Part shown: one piece after another, positions 44,580 through 55,599 of the stretch
Layout of the letters: every line of letters begins with the position of its first letter
Position numbering within the stretch: the first letter of the stretch is position 1
Source: Charina bottae
Taxonomy: Eukaryota > Chordata > Lepidosauria > Squamata > Charinaidae
Assembly (NCBI GenBank): GCA_023362775.1
Contig: JALMGJ010000001.1
Location: 93,156,501 to 93,220,500, forward strand
Direction: 5' to 3'
DNA length: 64,000 bases
Notes under the pieces: generated by a model
Databases searched by the model: none
The model's input: the letters and a program-made list of their open reading frames with translations, nothing else
Told to the model about the DNA's origin: nothing
Program-made: the position numbers and the translations under genes

Positions 44580-44746
44580 TCTTCCATCCAGTGGAATGTT
44601 CTTACTGCCGGTGTGAGAGCATGATGGGCTTCCGATACCGATGCCAGCAGTGCCACAACTATCAGCTCTGTCAAAACTGTTTTTGGCGTGGCCATGCAAA
44701 TGGCCCTCACAGCAACCAGCATCAGATGAAAGAGCATTCCTCTTGG
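44580..44746 (+). CDS. DTNB: Beta-dystrobrevin, coding exon 7 (residues 237-292, ZZ zinc finger)
   Basis: 167 bp between TCTCCTTCAAG and TCTTGG|GTAATC. It holds a complete ZZ domain with the expected zinc ligands: Cys243, Cys246, Cys258, Cys261, Cys267, Cys270, His280 and His284, within '[20 protein letters not shown]' and '[15 protein letters not shown]'. ZZ domains of this family help binding to beta-dystroglycan in dystrophin; in dystrobrevin the role is mostly structural and in protein contacts. It ends on a codon boundary. The 'CRCESMM' segment favours beta- over alpha-dystrobrevin. Confidence 0.96.
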
Positions 44747-45059
44747 GTAATCACTCTCTAATGTGCTCTTGTTTTTAGTGGCGTGTCTGGTGCCTTTCTA
44801 GTATGTGAGTGGTAAGCAAGGAGCATTCCACAGTATACAGCCATATTGGAGGGAATGATTGGAGCACAGACCCAACAACATGCTCCTTTGATTAAAAACA
44901 GAAAGCCACACAGTGCCCCTGAGGGCGGAACAAGGCAGTAAAAACGTGTGAGGAGTTACAGTTCTGATGCGCTCTGAACAGGCTGCCTTTATGGTCTGTT
45001 TAGAGACCACTTGCATGAGTTGTCCCCATAACGTGGGTAAGGACAGGTTTCTAATTAGT

Positions 45060-45990
45060 ATGTTATAATACTTGTGACCAGGGATGGCTTCTGAGGTGGA
45101 AAGTGTTACGTTTGGCTGTAGGAACATGCTGGGTATATTTTGGTTGCTATGCTATCCAGCTGGATCCCTCTCTGGGTTCTTTGATCCGGTCTCTGGGCTG
45201 GTGTTGGAGTCTCCTTGCCTTATGATGCTGGGTGACTTCAGTCTCCATGCCTTGGGGCCTAGTCAGGGAAAGCCTAGGAGTTAATAGCTGTCATGGCAAT
45301 TATCGTCTTTGCATGTGTAATCTCTCTAGCCCATCACATGCTGTTGCTCATACATTAGACCAGAGCTTTCCAAACTTTTCATGTTGGTGACACACTTTTT
45401 AGACATGCATCATTTCGCGACACACTCTTACAGCAGGGCACAAGGCAGGCACTAGGACCTGCGCAGAATCCTAGCAGGGCTTGGAGGCAGCAGCAGCCGT
45501 GACACACCCAGACACTTCAGCCGACACACTAACGTGTCCCGACACACAGTTTGGAAAGCTCTGCATTAGACCATGTGTTTGCCTTGGAGCTGTTAAATGA
45601 TGATCTGAATATAGAGGGTATTACATTTAGTGTATTGCTGTGGTCAGATCACTTTCCGGTCCAATTAAGATTAACTGCCACCTGGGACTGCTGCAGGGTG
45701 GGATCCATTAGGAGAGTCTGCCCCATGTGCCTGATGGATCCAGAGGGTGCTTGGCAAGTTTTCTAATGATCTGAAAGATAATTCTGCTGATTGCCTGGTT
45801 ACCTCTGGCAATAAAGGAAGACCCAGGCTCTTCATGAAATTGAATGTGACAACTTGGCAGTTGTTGCCCAAAGCAGAGTGCCCTACAGGACCCGAGGTAC
45901 CAAGCACATCAGCATGATGGCATTCTCTTGACCATTCTACTTGCAGGGGGGTAAAATATACATTTGTGTCTGAGCTGATAAATGGAAACA
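45060..45990 (+). mobile_element. L2 LINE fragment (endonuclease region), split by a hAT insertion
   Basis: The + strand has pieces of the L2 endonuclease: 'MMLGDFSLHALG' near 45220-45255, and after the interruption 'DHVFALELLNDDLNIEGITF' and 'SVLLWSDHFPVQLRLT' at about 45560-45680. The hAT element at 45361-45563 sits exactly between the two halves. This shows that the LINE was there first. Confidence 0.75.
45361..45563. mobile_element. Non-autonomous hAT element, minisatellite type, copy 10 (one unit)
   Basis: 203 bp, from CAGAGCTTTCCAAACTTTTC to CAGTTTGGAAAGCTCTG, with an exact duplication CATTAGAC at 45353-45360 and 45564-45571. It holds one copy of the 56-bp unit. Confidence 0.93.
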
Positions 45991-46859
45991 GAGAAATGTT
46001 TATCAATTATAACAGCAAGCCCTGAGAAATAGTTATGCAGGAGGATATGCAAACATTTATTCAATATGGACTAGCAGATCTCCTTTAGGAGGGAATCCCA
46101 GAATGCAGTCACAGAAAAGGCTCTCTGTCTACTAACTATACCTGATAGATGAAGATATCCAGAGATTGTGTGGATTAAAATTTCAGTTGTTAGGCATATT
46201 CATATGGAAACACATTAGCTGTCAGGGATGAGCTATATTTTAAGAACAGTCTATGACCGTTAGTCTGTATGTACTTAATATCTTATTTGCTTATTTGGGA
46301 CTGATTTTTGCAAAATTACACTTTTCAGAAATATTTGTTTTATATAAAAACATTCTCCACTAGGGGGCAGGATTTCTCCAGGTACAAATGCAAGAATTGT
46401 GGTCTCTAGTTTGGGATGGAATCTTTGGATTAGTCAGGCAGAAAGCAGAAATGCACATTTTGAACGTCTCCATTTTTTTGGTCAGTTTTTGTTTGGGTTC
46501 CTTTTTGACAGTAAGTAAAATTAGGTTCTTGGACAAAACAGCATGAGGGACACCTAGCATATATGTTGAAGCAACTTCCTAGAATGAAAACATATAAATT
46601 ATGTTCCTATTTCACCCAATTTATTAAATTTGACATGTAAAATATAAGATGTGTTTCTGGTTTCTTCTATGTTAATTTAAAAAATTAATCAGAAAATTCC
46701 TGAGGAAATATCTCAAGAAAAGTTTTATAATAGTTAGCCCACTTAACCTTTTGAGCATTATATCATTAATAATTTCATAACTAATAAAGCAGGATCATTT
46801 AGTGCTCAATAGTTAATTAGGGGATTTATAAATAGTGAATTTAGGGAATTAATAAATAG

Positions 46860-47342
46860 TGATTGTTGTTGTGGGTTTTCCGGGCTGTGTGGCCGTGTTC
46901 TGGCAGTTCTGGTTCCTAACGTTTCGCCAGTCGCTGTGGCTGGCATCTTCAGAGGACAGGAGCACAGCTAGAAAATTCTCTCTGTGCCCAAGTGGAGAGT
47001 CTGTGTTCCTGCTGGTGTTTATAGCTGCTGAGAGGGTGTGTGTCTTTTGTGGGTCATTTACAAGAGATTAGGAGAGGGTTTATTGTGGTGATTAGGGTGT
47101 GTGGTGCTGTCATGTGTGGGATTAGCACATCTATTGTGTGAGTGGTCTGTATATTTCTGTGGTTGAGTAGAGTTCATTGACCTTTTGCAAGCTGTGTTTT
47201 TCAGGACTGGCAGCCAGGTTTTGCTGATCTTTAAGCTTTCTTCTTTTTTATTGAAACTGTGTTGGTGTTTATGTATTTCAATGGCTTCCCTGTATAACAT
47301 AGTGGCTGTTGGTGTTGTCCAGTATTTCTGTGTTTTCAAATA
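46860..47342 (-). mobile_element. Penelope-like retroelement 3' part (tentative)
   Basis: On the - strand, 'YREAIEIHKHQHSFNKKEES' and 'ISKTWLPVL' (about 47220-47290) are followed by a 3' UTR containing 'CTGAAGATGCCAGCCACAGC', 'GACTGGCGAAACGTTAGGAA' and the terminal 'CCCGGAAAACCCACAACAAC'. A repeat with this ending is common in reptile genomes; I assign it to Penelope-like elements from its C-terminal wording, without a visible GIY-YIG domain. No intact frame. Confidence 0.5.
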
Positions 47343-47343
47343 A

Positions 47344-47421
47344 GATTTGGTGAAATTAATTAATTAATTAAATTTATCACTGCCCAACTCCCCCGAGGGG
47401 GACTCTGGGCGGTTTACAACA
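47344..47421 (-). mobile_element. L2-type LINE 3' end
   Basis: An AATTAATTAAT tail, then 'CACTGCCCAACTCCCCCGAG' and 'GGGACTCTGGGCGGTTTACA' on the + strand. Confidence 0.7.
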
Positions 47422-47439
47422 GTTGCACTGGAAGAGATG

Positions 47440-47945
47440 GCTGATGATTTATTATGCCTTAAAGACAGCCTTCTCACCCCATTGCATGTCCCATGGATTT
47501 GTCTAGTAGAATTAATTTAGTATTTAAAAAGAAATAAGATTTTAGAAGTTAATTGTGGCTTTTGTCACAAGCTTAGCCTGGATCTGAAGAAATGTGTACA
47601 ACAGTACACTGATGGTCAGTGTTCCTTTGCTTGGCAAAGGATTTGAGAGAATGCCAGCTGATCAATTCAGTCATTCTTAGTTAAAGCTGGTTTTTGTGAT
47701 CCATTTCAGTTGGGCTTCAGATCTATCTTTAGTTATAGGAACTATGATACGATTTTTGCAGAGAGATGGTGGGTAACAAAGAAACTGATACTGCTAATTT
47801 TCTTGGATTGCTCAATGGCTTTTCATACCAATCATCATATTGTTTTGCTGGCTAAGCTGTCTGAATTGTGTGTGGAAGCATCAATTGATGGCTGTGCTAA
47901 TTCTGCTTTAGATGACCAGCTGATTGTGCTGTCAAGATTATAACT
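47440..47945 (+). mobile_element. L2 LINE fragment (reverse transcriptase N-terminal blocks)
   Basis: The 77-codon frame 47710-47943 reads 'GFRSIFSYRNYDTIFAERWW' and 'ILLIFLDCSMAFHTNHHIVL', corresponding to the L2 polymerase block with the first catalytic Asp ('LLDLSAAFDT'). Upstream text is consistent with the preceding block in broken frames. It may be the same insertion as 45060-45990, separated by later insertions. Confidence 0.65.
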
Positions 47946-48212
47946 TTATGGGACATTTCCCTTCTAGTGTTAAATGAATCATGCAGTGTTGTATGGCAGG
48001 AATGTAAGATGTGATGGAGTTCCTAGTAGGCAGGGCAGCAAGACAGTTACGGGAGGAAACATGGCCGGCACAAAAGAAAGAGGTTCCTGAGTCCAGGGGA
48101 AGGAGGACGTGTGAGAAAGAGACTTGAAGTAACTCTGCCTTAATTACACTAGGTTATGTAAAAGAATTACTTTAGTAGGCTTTCCATATTCTGTTGTATT
48201 ACCCTACTAGCA

Positions 48213-48543
48213 TGGGTGCGTGGTGGCTCAGCGAGTAAGATGCCAGGCTTGTTGATCGGAAGATCACAAGTTCGGAGGTTCGAGACCCTACCCCCGCGTG
48301 ACGGAGTGAGCTCCCACACTCGCCCCAGCTCTTGCCAACCTAGCAATTCGAAAGCATGCAAATGCAAGTAGATGAATAGGTACCACTTCGGTGGGTAGGT
48401 AACAGCGTTCCGCGCGCGTCATGCCGGCCACATGACTGTGGAAGCGTCTTCGGACAGCGCTGGCTCTTCGGCTAACAAACGGAGAAGAGCACCGGCCCCT
48501 AGAGTCGGATACAACTGCACGACTGTGCGGGGGGAACCTTTAC
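48213..48543 (+). mobile_element. Sauria-type SINE, full length, 13-bp target duplication
   Basis: Same structure as 42019-42352: box A 'GTGGCTCAGCGAGTAAGATG', box B 'GGTTCGAGACC', and a BovB-like tail 'AGAGTCGGATACAACTGCAC'. The direct repeat TACCCTACTAGCA lies at 48200-48212 and 48544-48556. Confidence 0.94.
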
Positions 48544-48559
48544 TACCCTACTAGCAATA

Positions 48560-49640
48560 CAGTAAAGGACTTTCCAGAAATCCAAGCAGTTATTGTCTCC
48601 GGAGTTTGTCAGCCTTGACAGATATTGTTATGTGTGTGCTCATGTGTATATATGTATTTATCCATGGTACGGATGCTGTGCATTTATAATCATAGCCATG
48701 AGCAGTGGTTGCTGTATTGTATATGCAGCTGGGGTTATTGGATGTGAAAAATAATTTCCTTCCTATAATAATTCCTTGTATATAGGCTGGTTTGGCAATT
48801 ACATATTGTCTTGTTTAAAGTTACAGGATCAGTTACTTTCAGTGGACTTACTGGTATAAGTAGGATTACAACGTAATGCCTATCAAGAAGTTACTTATTT
48901 TTCCAGCATGTTCTAAACATTTCACCACATAATAAATAACTACTTGGGCTATGATCCAGGATATCCACTTCCCTTTGTGATTAGGTGAGACAAGGCCTTC
49001 TATAGTTGCACAATGGCAGAACCCCCTGATTAATGTTTTAAGCTTTCTTGTGCTTAATATGAAATGCTTTAGAGGCACCTGTATTTATGGATGCAAGAAA
49101 AAAAGCAGTGTTTTTAGCATTATTTTCTTTGTAGTTTAGAATTTGTTAATAGATGATACAAAATTGAAATATTCCAACTAAAGCTTGCTCTTCAGATATA
49201 TCTGTCATTTTATTTTAACTAAACAGAGATATTAGAAAGGGGAGTGCAATACTCACATATGATAAATTGTTTTCACCTTTTTTATGAACGTAGGATGGCA
49301 TACTTAAGCCATTGTAAGCAGCCATTCTGTCAGGTGACTTGAATGTCTTAAAATTCAAGTTAAAATAAACTGGTCATGATATGAAAGAAACTTTAAGAAT
49401 TTTCTTTTTCTTTCTTTCCATTCTGTTGGAAATCCTGAGAGCACTAAATAGTGGAGTAAAAATACTTTCCAGAAATAAGTAAATAAGTGGTAAGAACCTG
49501 ATTGTGCAGTTCACTAGCTTAAATGTAATACTGCAGTTGAATATAATTTCAAACTGAATGTAATGTGAAAATTCTGAAGACAAGTGTAAAATACAACAAC
49601 TTTTAAATGCAACAAGTATAAAATACAGTTAATTGACAAA
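48560..49640. other. DTNB intron; no feature recognised
   Basis: AT-rich sequence without recognisable repeats or coding potential. The frames of 66-70 codons have no known domain. Confidence 0.45.
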
Positions 49641-49643
49641 TAT

Positions 49644-49860
49644 ACCGCCCAGAGTCCCCTCCGGAAATGGGGGGAGATGGGCGGTGATATAAGTTAGAAT
49701 ATATATATATATTTTATAATATAATATATATATATTATATATTATATTATATTATATTATATTATATTATATTATATTATATTATATTATATTATATTAA
49801 TTATATTATATATTTATTTATATATATATATATAATTTATATATATATATATTCAACAAA
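49644..49860. repeat. L2-type terminus followed by (ATATT)n/(AT)n tract
   Basis: 'ACCGCCCAGAGTCCCCTCCG' and 'GGGGGGAGATGGGCGGTGAT' (L2 terminus, + strand) are followed from about 49696 by AT repeats and an ATTAT pentanucleotide array (about 49736-49797), then more AT. The array is self-complementary and could extrude hairpins. Confidence 0.85.
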
Positions 49861-50352
49861 AGAAAAGGAAAGCTAACTTGATTTCTGCAGTTTGCATAGG
49901 AAGTCCTAATTTAACAGGGGGGCAAAAACAAACACCATCAGTTACTGCTGTAAAATTAGTGTCTCAAAGGCTTAATTTTTTTAAAAAAGTTTTGAGTAGA
50001 AGAAATGCAGATTCCTTTTTAAAATAAGATCAGCAAAATTAAACCATTGTGGTGTTCACAGTAGAGCTGATTTATCAAAAATCTTGAGCAAGCATGTTAA
50101 TATTGTTAACATTGTCTACCCCAAAGACCTTCAAATTGGCTTTCAAAAGTACGTAGAGAAATTTATCAGGATTATATGTATTTTTTAATCCAAGTGCTTT
50201 TCAGACTCAAACTGTGTACAGATTAATTATAGATCTCTGCTGGTTATCCAAAAATCCTAGGGTAAAACATCTATTGCTCCTTGGCTTCAGCTATGTTAGT
50301 TTTTATCTGCTACAAGTAGTTAGACTTCTGTACTCTGTTAGTAGTTTTAGAC

Positions 50353-50484
50353 CAGTTTTTTCAAACTGGTCAAGTTTAAGATGTGTGGACTTCAACTGCC
50401 AGAATTCCCCAGCCAGCATCTGGCTGGGGAATTCTGGGAATTGAAGTTCACACATCTTAAACTTGACCAGTTTGAAAAACACTG
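50353..50484. mobile_element. Palindromic hAT MITE (132 bp)
   Basis: An almost perfect inverted repeat from end to end: 'CAGTTTTTTCAAACTGGTCA' at the left pairs with 'TGACCAGTTTGAAAAACACTG' (cut here to its outer part) at the right. The centre is 'CCCCAGCCAGCATCTGGCTG'. It is flanked by the exact 8-bp duplication TTTTAGAC (50345-50352 and 50485-50492), again with TA in the middle. It has no coding capacity. Confidence 0.93.
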
Positions 50485-50850
50485 TTTTAGACCATTGCTT
50501 GAAGTTGTCATTTCTCCACTTTTAAAAAGAGTTTATGCTGATGTACCAACTGTAGCTAGGGTATATTCATTCAAGTAGATCTCCTTTCTGTTTCAATTGT
50601 TGCAATGTATTACACAGTGTTGGTTTAGAAAACAGTCTGGAAACTTTGGCAAATCCAGCATCTTGGACCTGGAAACAGAATTTATGTCAATGGCATATTA
50701 TCAGCCACTTCATGTTGCCATATTTTGTACAGCATGCTGAAAGGATTTCCTCTGCACCCTTTCCACTAATATCAAAACTATTTTGTGTGTTGGGTCCATG
50801 CCAACTGTTTGAAGAAATACTGCATGTAGAAGCTGTATAAATGCTTAGAG

Positions 50851-51077
50851 CAGTGCTTTCCAAAGTCCCGCCGTTGGCGACACACCAACAGCGGTGGCGG
50901 TGCAGGGGTGTGTGCGCGGCGGCGGTGGCCTCGTGTTTCGCACTAAAACCTGGAAGCGCTGATGGTGCGCCGCTGCCGCACACCACCGCTGGCGCCACAC
51001 GCGCCACCGCAGGGGTGGCGGCGATGCGCCACCAGCACTTCCGGGTTTTGTTGCGACACACAGTTTGGAAAGCTATG
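50851..51077. mobile_element. Non-autonomous hAT element, GC-rich type, copy 7
   Basis: 227 bp, from CAGTGCTTTCCAAAG to CAGTTTGGAAAGCTATG, with an exact duplication GCTTAGAG at 50843-50850 and 51078-51085. The first segment ('CCGCCGTTGGCGACACACCA') corresponds to the reverse of the right end of other copies. This shows the inverted orientation of this insertion relative to copies 2 and 5. Confidence 0.92.
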
Positions 51078-51739
51078 GCTTAGAGTGTCTGCTTCTCTCT
51101 CTTTTTTTTAAAGCGATGAGTGGAAATCCACCTCTTTGTTTCAGTGAGGCAAGAATGAGACAAATCTGCTTAAAGACATCTTTTAACATTATAGCATTTC
51201 CCACTGTACTGTGTCCTAGCCCCACCCTCCTGTCTTGTCCTTGCCAAATATTTCACATATCCTTAAATCCTAAACATTGCCTTAGAACTGAATTGATTAG
51301 ATTAAGTAGTAGATTAATACTTGCTGAACTCAATCATCTTTCACACTGAATAACTCTATTTTTTTTTAAAGAGAAAGATGGTGTAATGCATCTTGTGCAT
51401 TGAATCTATGTGTCATTACATGCATTTGTGGTTTCTCCTTTTTCCCAGAAAGTACTTCTTCAGTCAGGGGGGAAAAATTGACTTCTTAATTACATAGGTA
51501 AAAAGAATCTGTGAAAAGAAAATACTGGCTTTCCTTATGTGAAATCATGTTCCTCTCTTCAAAGTTAAAAGCACACTGCTTCTCCATATTAGTCCTTGAA
51601 AATATTTATCCTGTTTGCAAAATAGAAGGGCTGACCTTCCTGCATGGCAGAAGATCAGAAGGAATGGCAGATTGGTCTCTGTCCGTTGGCAGAAGAGAAT
51701 CTACCAGTTGTATTTTCCTGGCTGGAAATAGCTACACTG

Positions 51740-52055
51740 CTACCTGCTGTCCAAAGTAACCATCCCCTTTCCTGACTTCTGGAACACCATACCCCCTGAG
51801 ATCTGGCTGGCCCTGACTCTGCTGGGATTCGGGAAACCTTTAAAAACAAGTCTGGTTTCCCGGGCGTGGGGGTCAGGAGGTTAATGAGGTCTGTGAGACA
51901 AGGTGCTATTGTTGTGACTGTTGTCCTCAGCTGCCACTATATGTATATCTGTTGTTGCTGTTTTCTTAATATTTTGACCATGTTTGCTGCCCAGAGTTGC
52001 TAAAGTTGTGAGGTGGGCAGCCATATAAACCAATTAAAACGAATAATAAATAAAT
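51740..52055 (+). mobile_element. L2-type LINE 3' end
   Basis: Reads in pieces 'FWNTIPPEIWLALTLLGFGK' and 'PLKTSL' (about 51778-51855), the L2 C-terminus, then 'GCCCAGAGTTGCTAAAGTTG' and an AATAAATAAAT tail near 52040-52052. Confidence 0.7.
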
Positions 52056-52432
52056 CCCTCCCAGCCATGTCCCATTTCTTTACACTAAGGAAGACCCTAG
52101 AGCAAGGTATTGGTAAGCAAGTTTGCACCTCAGAAATAAGAATGGAGAGCCGGAGGGTAATCTTCGGTTTGTCCTGCAGAGTAGTCACAGGGTACAAACT
52201 CTTGTTCTACATGCTGTACAGTATTCACCAGGCAGTTAAAGCTGAGGAGAGAGCATGAGTTGTGGTCCTCTTTTGGGGATCCCAGGTGTGTGCCCAAGGC
52301 TATGGCTATGGTTTGAGCATTGAGAGTTGTTTCTTTTGAGGTTCGACTGCAGCTCTTATCTAGTTTGCTGCACAGATTGATCTGCTGTGTTAATACTAGT
52401 CTCTATGTTTAATTCTTTCTAAAAAAAAACAG

Positions 52433-52557
52433 AAATCGCCTGCCAAGAAGCTGAGCCATGCCATTAGTAAATCTCTTGGTTGTGTACCCACTAGAGATCC
52501 TCCTCACCCTGTATATCCGGAACAGCCAGAGAAGCCCCTTGACCTTGCCCATATAGT
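52433..52557 (+). CDS. DTNB: Beta-dystrobrevin, coding exon 8 (residues 293-333 plus two bases)
   Basis: 125 bp between AAAAAAAAACAG and AGT|GTGAGT. It reads [20 protein letters not shown], then [20 protein letters not shown] and I, the linker after the ZZ domain; '[15 protein letters not shown]' is diagnostic of beta-dystrobrevin. The acceptor is unusual: nine A residues separate the pyrimidine tract from the CAG. The phase 2 end (GT) needs one base from the next exon to complete Val334. That exon, leading to the syntrophin-binding and coiled-coil parts, is not in the window. Confidence 0.95.
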
Positions 52558-52559
52558 GT

Positions 52560-53130
52560 GAGTATATATCTTCATTCAAATGTGATTTGTTCTGTTCGGT
52601 TTGATTGCTTTTTTGTTGGTCAGGTGATGTTCTCTGAGTCCTTTTCCCCCCTTGATATGCATGGTGCTTGTGTTCAGGAGAGGTCTAGAAATGAAATAAA
52701 CTTTAGGCTTTGTTAGAAAAGATGTATAATTGGTTATGATTTGGGTATAATGAAGCATCCACAGTTGGTTTAGTGATCCTTCCTACACTGATTATCAATT
52801 TGAGTCTGCTAGTTCTGTTCCAAATATTCATATTATCTCAGGACTTGATTCTGTAATTTATTAGTTGCTTACACTTAGAATTTTAATTACTGGGGTTTTT
52901 TTTGTAGCCAGCATTTGCAGGACTCTGTCTTCCAAATTCCAAATCCACCTCCTAGATACTAGGAGAAAGAAAAACTTATGGTGTCTCCCTTATTGGCATC
53001 TCTTTTTCCAATGGTCATTGTGTGAGCAAAACAAGAACTATGGACCTATTGCTAGGGACATTATATAGTTGAACATTATTTAATGTTCACATCTATGTGA
53101 GTGAGGGAGAACAAATACAGTATTAGAATC
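52560..53130. other. DTNB intron; no feature recognised
   Basis: AT-rich intronic sequence. No continuation of the dystrobrevin coding sequence found. Confidence 0.4.
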
Positions 53131-53134
53131 TAAA

Positions 53135-53340
53135 ACAACCATCTAAATCAGGCCAAAAGTCCATCTAGTCTACTGTCTTGTTCCTACAATAGCCAACCAC
53201 ATGCCAGTGAGAATCCCACAAGCAAGACACAGATGCAGTAGCATTTGGCTTTTTATTCTCCCCAGCACATGGCATTGAAGGGCATTCTGCCTCAGGCACT
53301 GGAGGTAATAATGTACCTATTATGACAAAATTATTGATAG
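53135..53340. repeat. Old interspersed repeat (related to 1190-1290 and 43240-43580)
   Basis: Includes 'GTCCATCTAGTCTACTGTCT', 'CCACATGCCAGTGAGAATCC', 'TCCCCAGCACATGGCATTGA' and 'CACTGGAGGTAATAATGTAC'. The order matches the other two copies where they overlap. Confidence 0.45.
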
Positions 53341-53368
53341 TCTTATTCTACATGAAGTTACCTTAATC

Positions 53369-53627
53369 CAGAGCTTTCCAAACTTTTCATGTTGGTGACA
53401 CACTTTTTAGACATGCATCATTTCGTGACACACTCTTACAGCAGGGCACAAGGCAGGCACTAGGACCTGCGCGGAATCACAGCAGGTTTGGAGGCAGCAG
53501 GGCACAAGGCAGGCACTAGGACCTGCGTGGAATCCTGGCAGGGCTCGGAGTCAGCAGCAGCCGCGACACACCCAGACACTGCAGCTGACACACTAACGTG
53601 TCCTGACACACAGTTTGGAAAGCTCTG
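53369..53627. mobile_element. Non-autonomous hAT element, minisatellite type, copy 11 (two units)
   Basis: 259 bp, from CAGAGCTTTCCAAACTTTTC to CAGTTTGGAAAGCTCTG, with an exact duplication CCTTAATC at 53361-53368 and 53628-53635. It contains two 56-bp units starting at 53447 and 53503. Confidence 0.94.
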
Positions 53628-53899
53628 CCTTAATCCCTTTTAAAGCTGTCCAGATTGGTGACTCTTGCTATACTTTGTGATAACAAATTCCATACTTTAA
53701 AAAAATTCAGTTTGACGAACTTCCTTTTATCTATACTGAACCCCCTAGTTGCATAATCAGTTTACCTTCACTTAGAAAAAGATATCTCAAGTGCCTTAAA
53801 CTATATTGTTTAACATGCAAAGGAATAACTCATGAGTTGGACAGGAGCAATGATGTTTGGAAGAGAAACTCTGTGTATTATGATAGGAAGTAAGCAGCA

Positions 53900-55480
53900 T
53901 TGCCTTTTCTCAGGCTGAACTTGATGAGGTGATGGCTGAAATCTCTGCTGAAGTTTCTTAGATTTGCCCTCTGTAAAGGGCAGTATAAAGTGTACGGCAT
54001 ATCAAGCAGCATGATTGTGAGCACTTGGATAATTATCCAATTAACAAAAGTCAGCATGGGCTCGGCACAAACAAATCATGCCAGACTAACTGTGTTTCTT
54101 TCTTTGGTGGTTAGTAGCTTAATAGATCAGGGGAATACCATAGTGTATCTGGAACTACAGAGTGTCTCATGGAATTCCCTTAATAAAATGGTAAAATATG
54201 AGCTAGATCAGAGATTTCCAAACTTTTCATGTTGCTGACACACTTTTTAGACATGCATCATTTCGCGACACACTCTTACAGCAGGGCATCATTTCGCGAC
54301 ACACTCTTACAGCAGGGCACAAGGCAGGCACTAGGACCTGTGTGGAATCCTGGCAGGGCTCGGAGGCAGCAGCAGCCGCGACACACCCAGACACTGCAGC
54401 CGATACACTAATGTGTCCCGACACACAGTTTGGAAAGCTCTGAGCTAGATAATATGACCATTAGATGGACTCATAGTTGGTTGAATAACTGTGCCCAAAA
54501 CAGGCTCATTAGTGGCTCCACTTCAGCTTGGAGGGAAGTATCAAATGAGATGCCATGGGGCTCTTTCCTGAGCCCTATGCTGTTTAACATTTTTATCAAT
54601 GACTTGGATGAAGGAGTTGAGAGGACACTTTAAAAGTTTGCAGATGACACAAAGCTAGAAGGGATGGCTAATACTGCAGATGTATGAGAGAATATTGGAA
54701 AAAAAAGATCTAGACAACCTTGAACAATAGGCTGAAATTAATAGGATGGAATTGAATAGGGAGAAATGTAAAGTTCTGCATCTGGGTAGCAGAAAAGTAA
54801 GTCACAAGCCTAGGATGGGAGAGACCAGGCTTGGCAGTAGTACATGTGGAAGATATCTGGGTGTCCTTGTTGGACACAAGTTAACCATGAGCCAGCAATA
54901 TGATGAAACTGTTAAAAGCAAACGCTATCTTGGGGTACATTAGCAGGAGCATAGAGCCCAGATCATGGGAAGTAATTGTTCCACTCTACTCTCTTCTGGC
55001 CAGTTCCCATTTGGAGTATTGTGTCCAGTTTGAGCCACCACTGTTCAAAAGGGACAATGAAAAATTGGAGCAAATTCAGAGGGCTACCCAGTTGGTGATG
55101 GGTGTGGAAACCAAAATCTGTGGGGAAGCATTAAAGGATATGGGCATGTTTAGCCTCCAGAAAAAGATGACTGAGGGGAGATATGATAAGTCTTCAGATA
55201 TCTGAAGGGCTGTTACACAGAAGAAAGAGTAAAATTATTCTCAGTTGCCCCTGAAAGCAGGACCAGAACCAGTGGGTTAAAATTACAAGAAAGGAGGTTC
55301 AAGCTAGACATCAGGAGGAATGTCTGACTGTATGAACCATTAGCTAGTGGAACCAGCTGCCACATGAGCAGATGTCTTCAAATAGGCTGGGTGGTTATGT
55401 GTCAGAGATGTGCTAATAGCTCCTGCACAGAAAGCGACCCTAAGGTCACTTCCAGTTGATGATTCTGTGAAAGTGAGCAG
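53900..55480 (+). mobile_element. CR1 LINE fragment (reverse transcriptase), split by a hAT insertion
   Basis: Pieces in order: 'NHARLTVF...LIDQGNTIVYLEL' (54080-54155, block before the first catalytic Asp), 'MPWGSFLSPMLFNIFINDLDEG' in parts (54550-54620), 'KFADDTKL' (about 54635-54660), 'EKCKVLHLGSRK' (about 54765-54800), 'YLGVLVGHKLTMS' and 'HLEYCVQFEPPLFKRDNEKL'. Stops and shifts throughout show a dead copy. The hAT element at 54209-54442 interrupts it. Confidence 0.85.
54209..54442. mobile_element. Non-autonomous hAT element, minisatellite type, copy 12 (one unit plus 31-bp duplication)
   Basis: 234 bp, from CAGAGATTTCCAAACTTTTC to CAGTTTGGAAAGCTCTG, with an exact duplication AGCTAGAT at 54201-54208 and 54443-54450. 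It carries one 56-bp unit and, before it, a 31-bp tandem duplication beginning 'ATCATTTCGCGACACACTCT' at 54257 and 54288. It lies inside a CR1 copy. Confidence 0.94.
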
Positions 55481-55599
55481 TAAGACAAGTTGTGCATTGG
55501 GACTGAGGTCACTCAGCAGTTATTACAGATCTCAGTAGTTGTAGAGGGAATAGGGAATGGCCTTGAAGGGCAGCAGGAAGCTACTTGAGTACAGGATCT

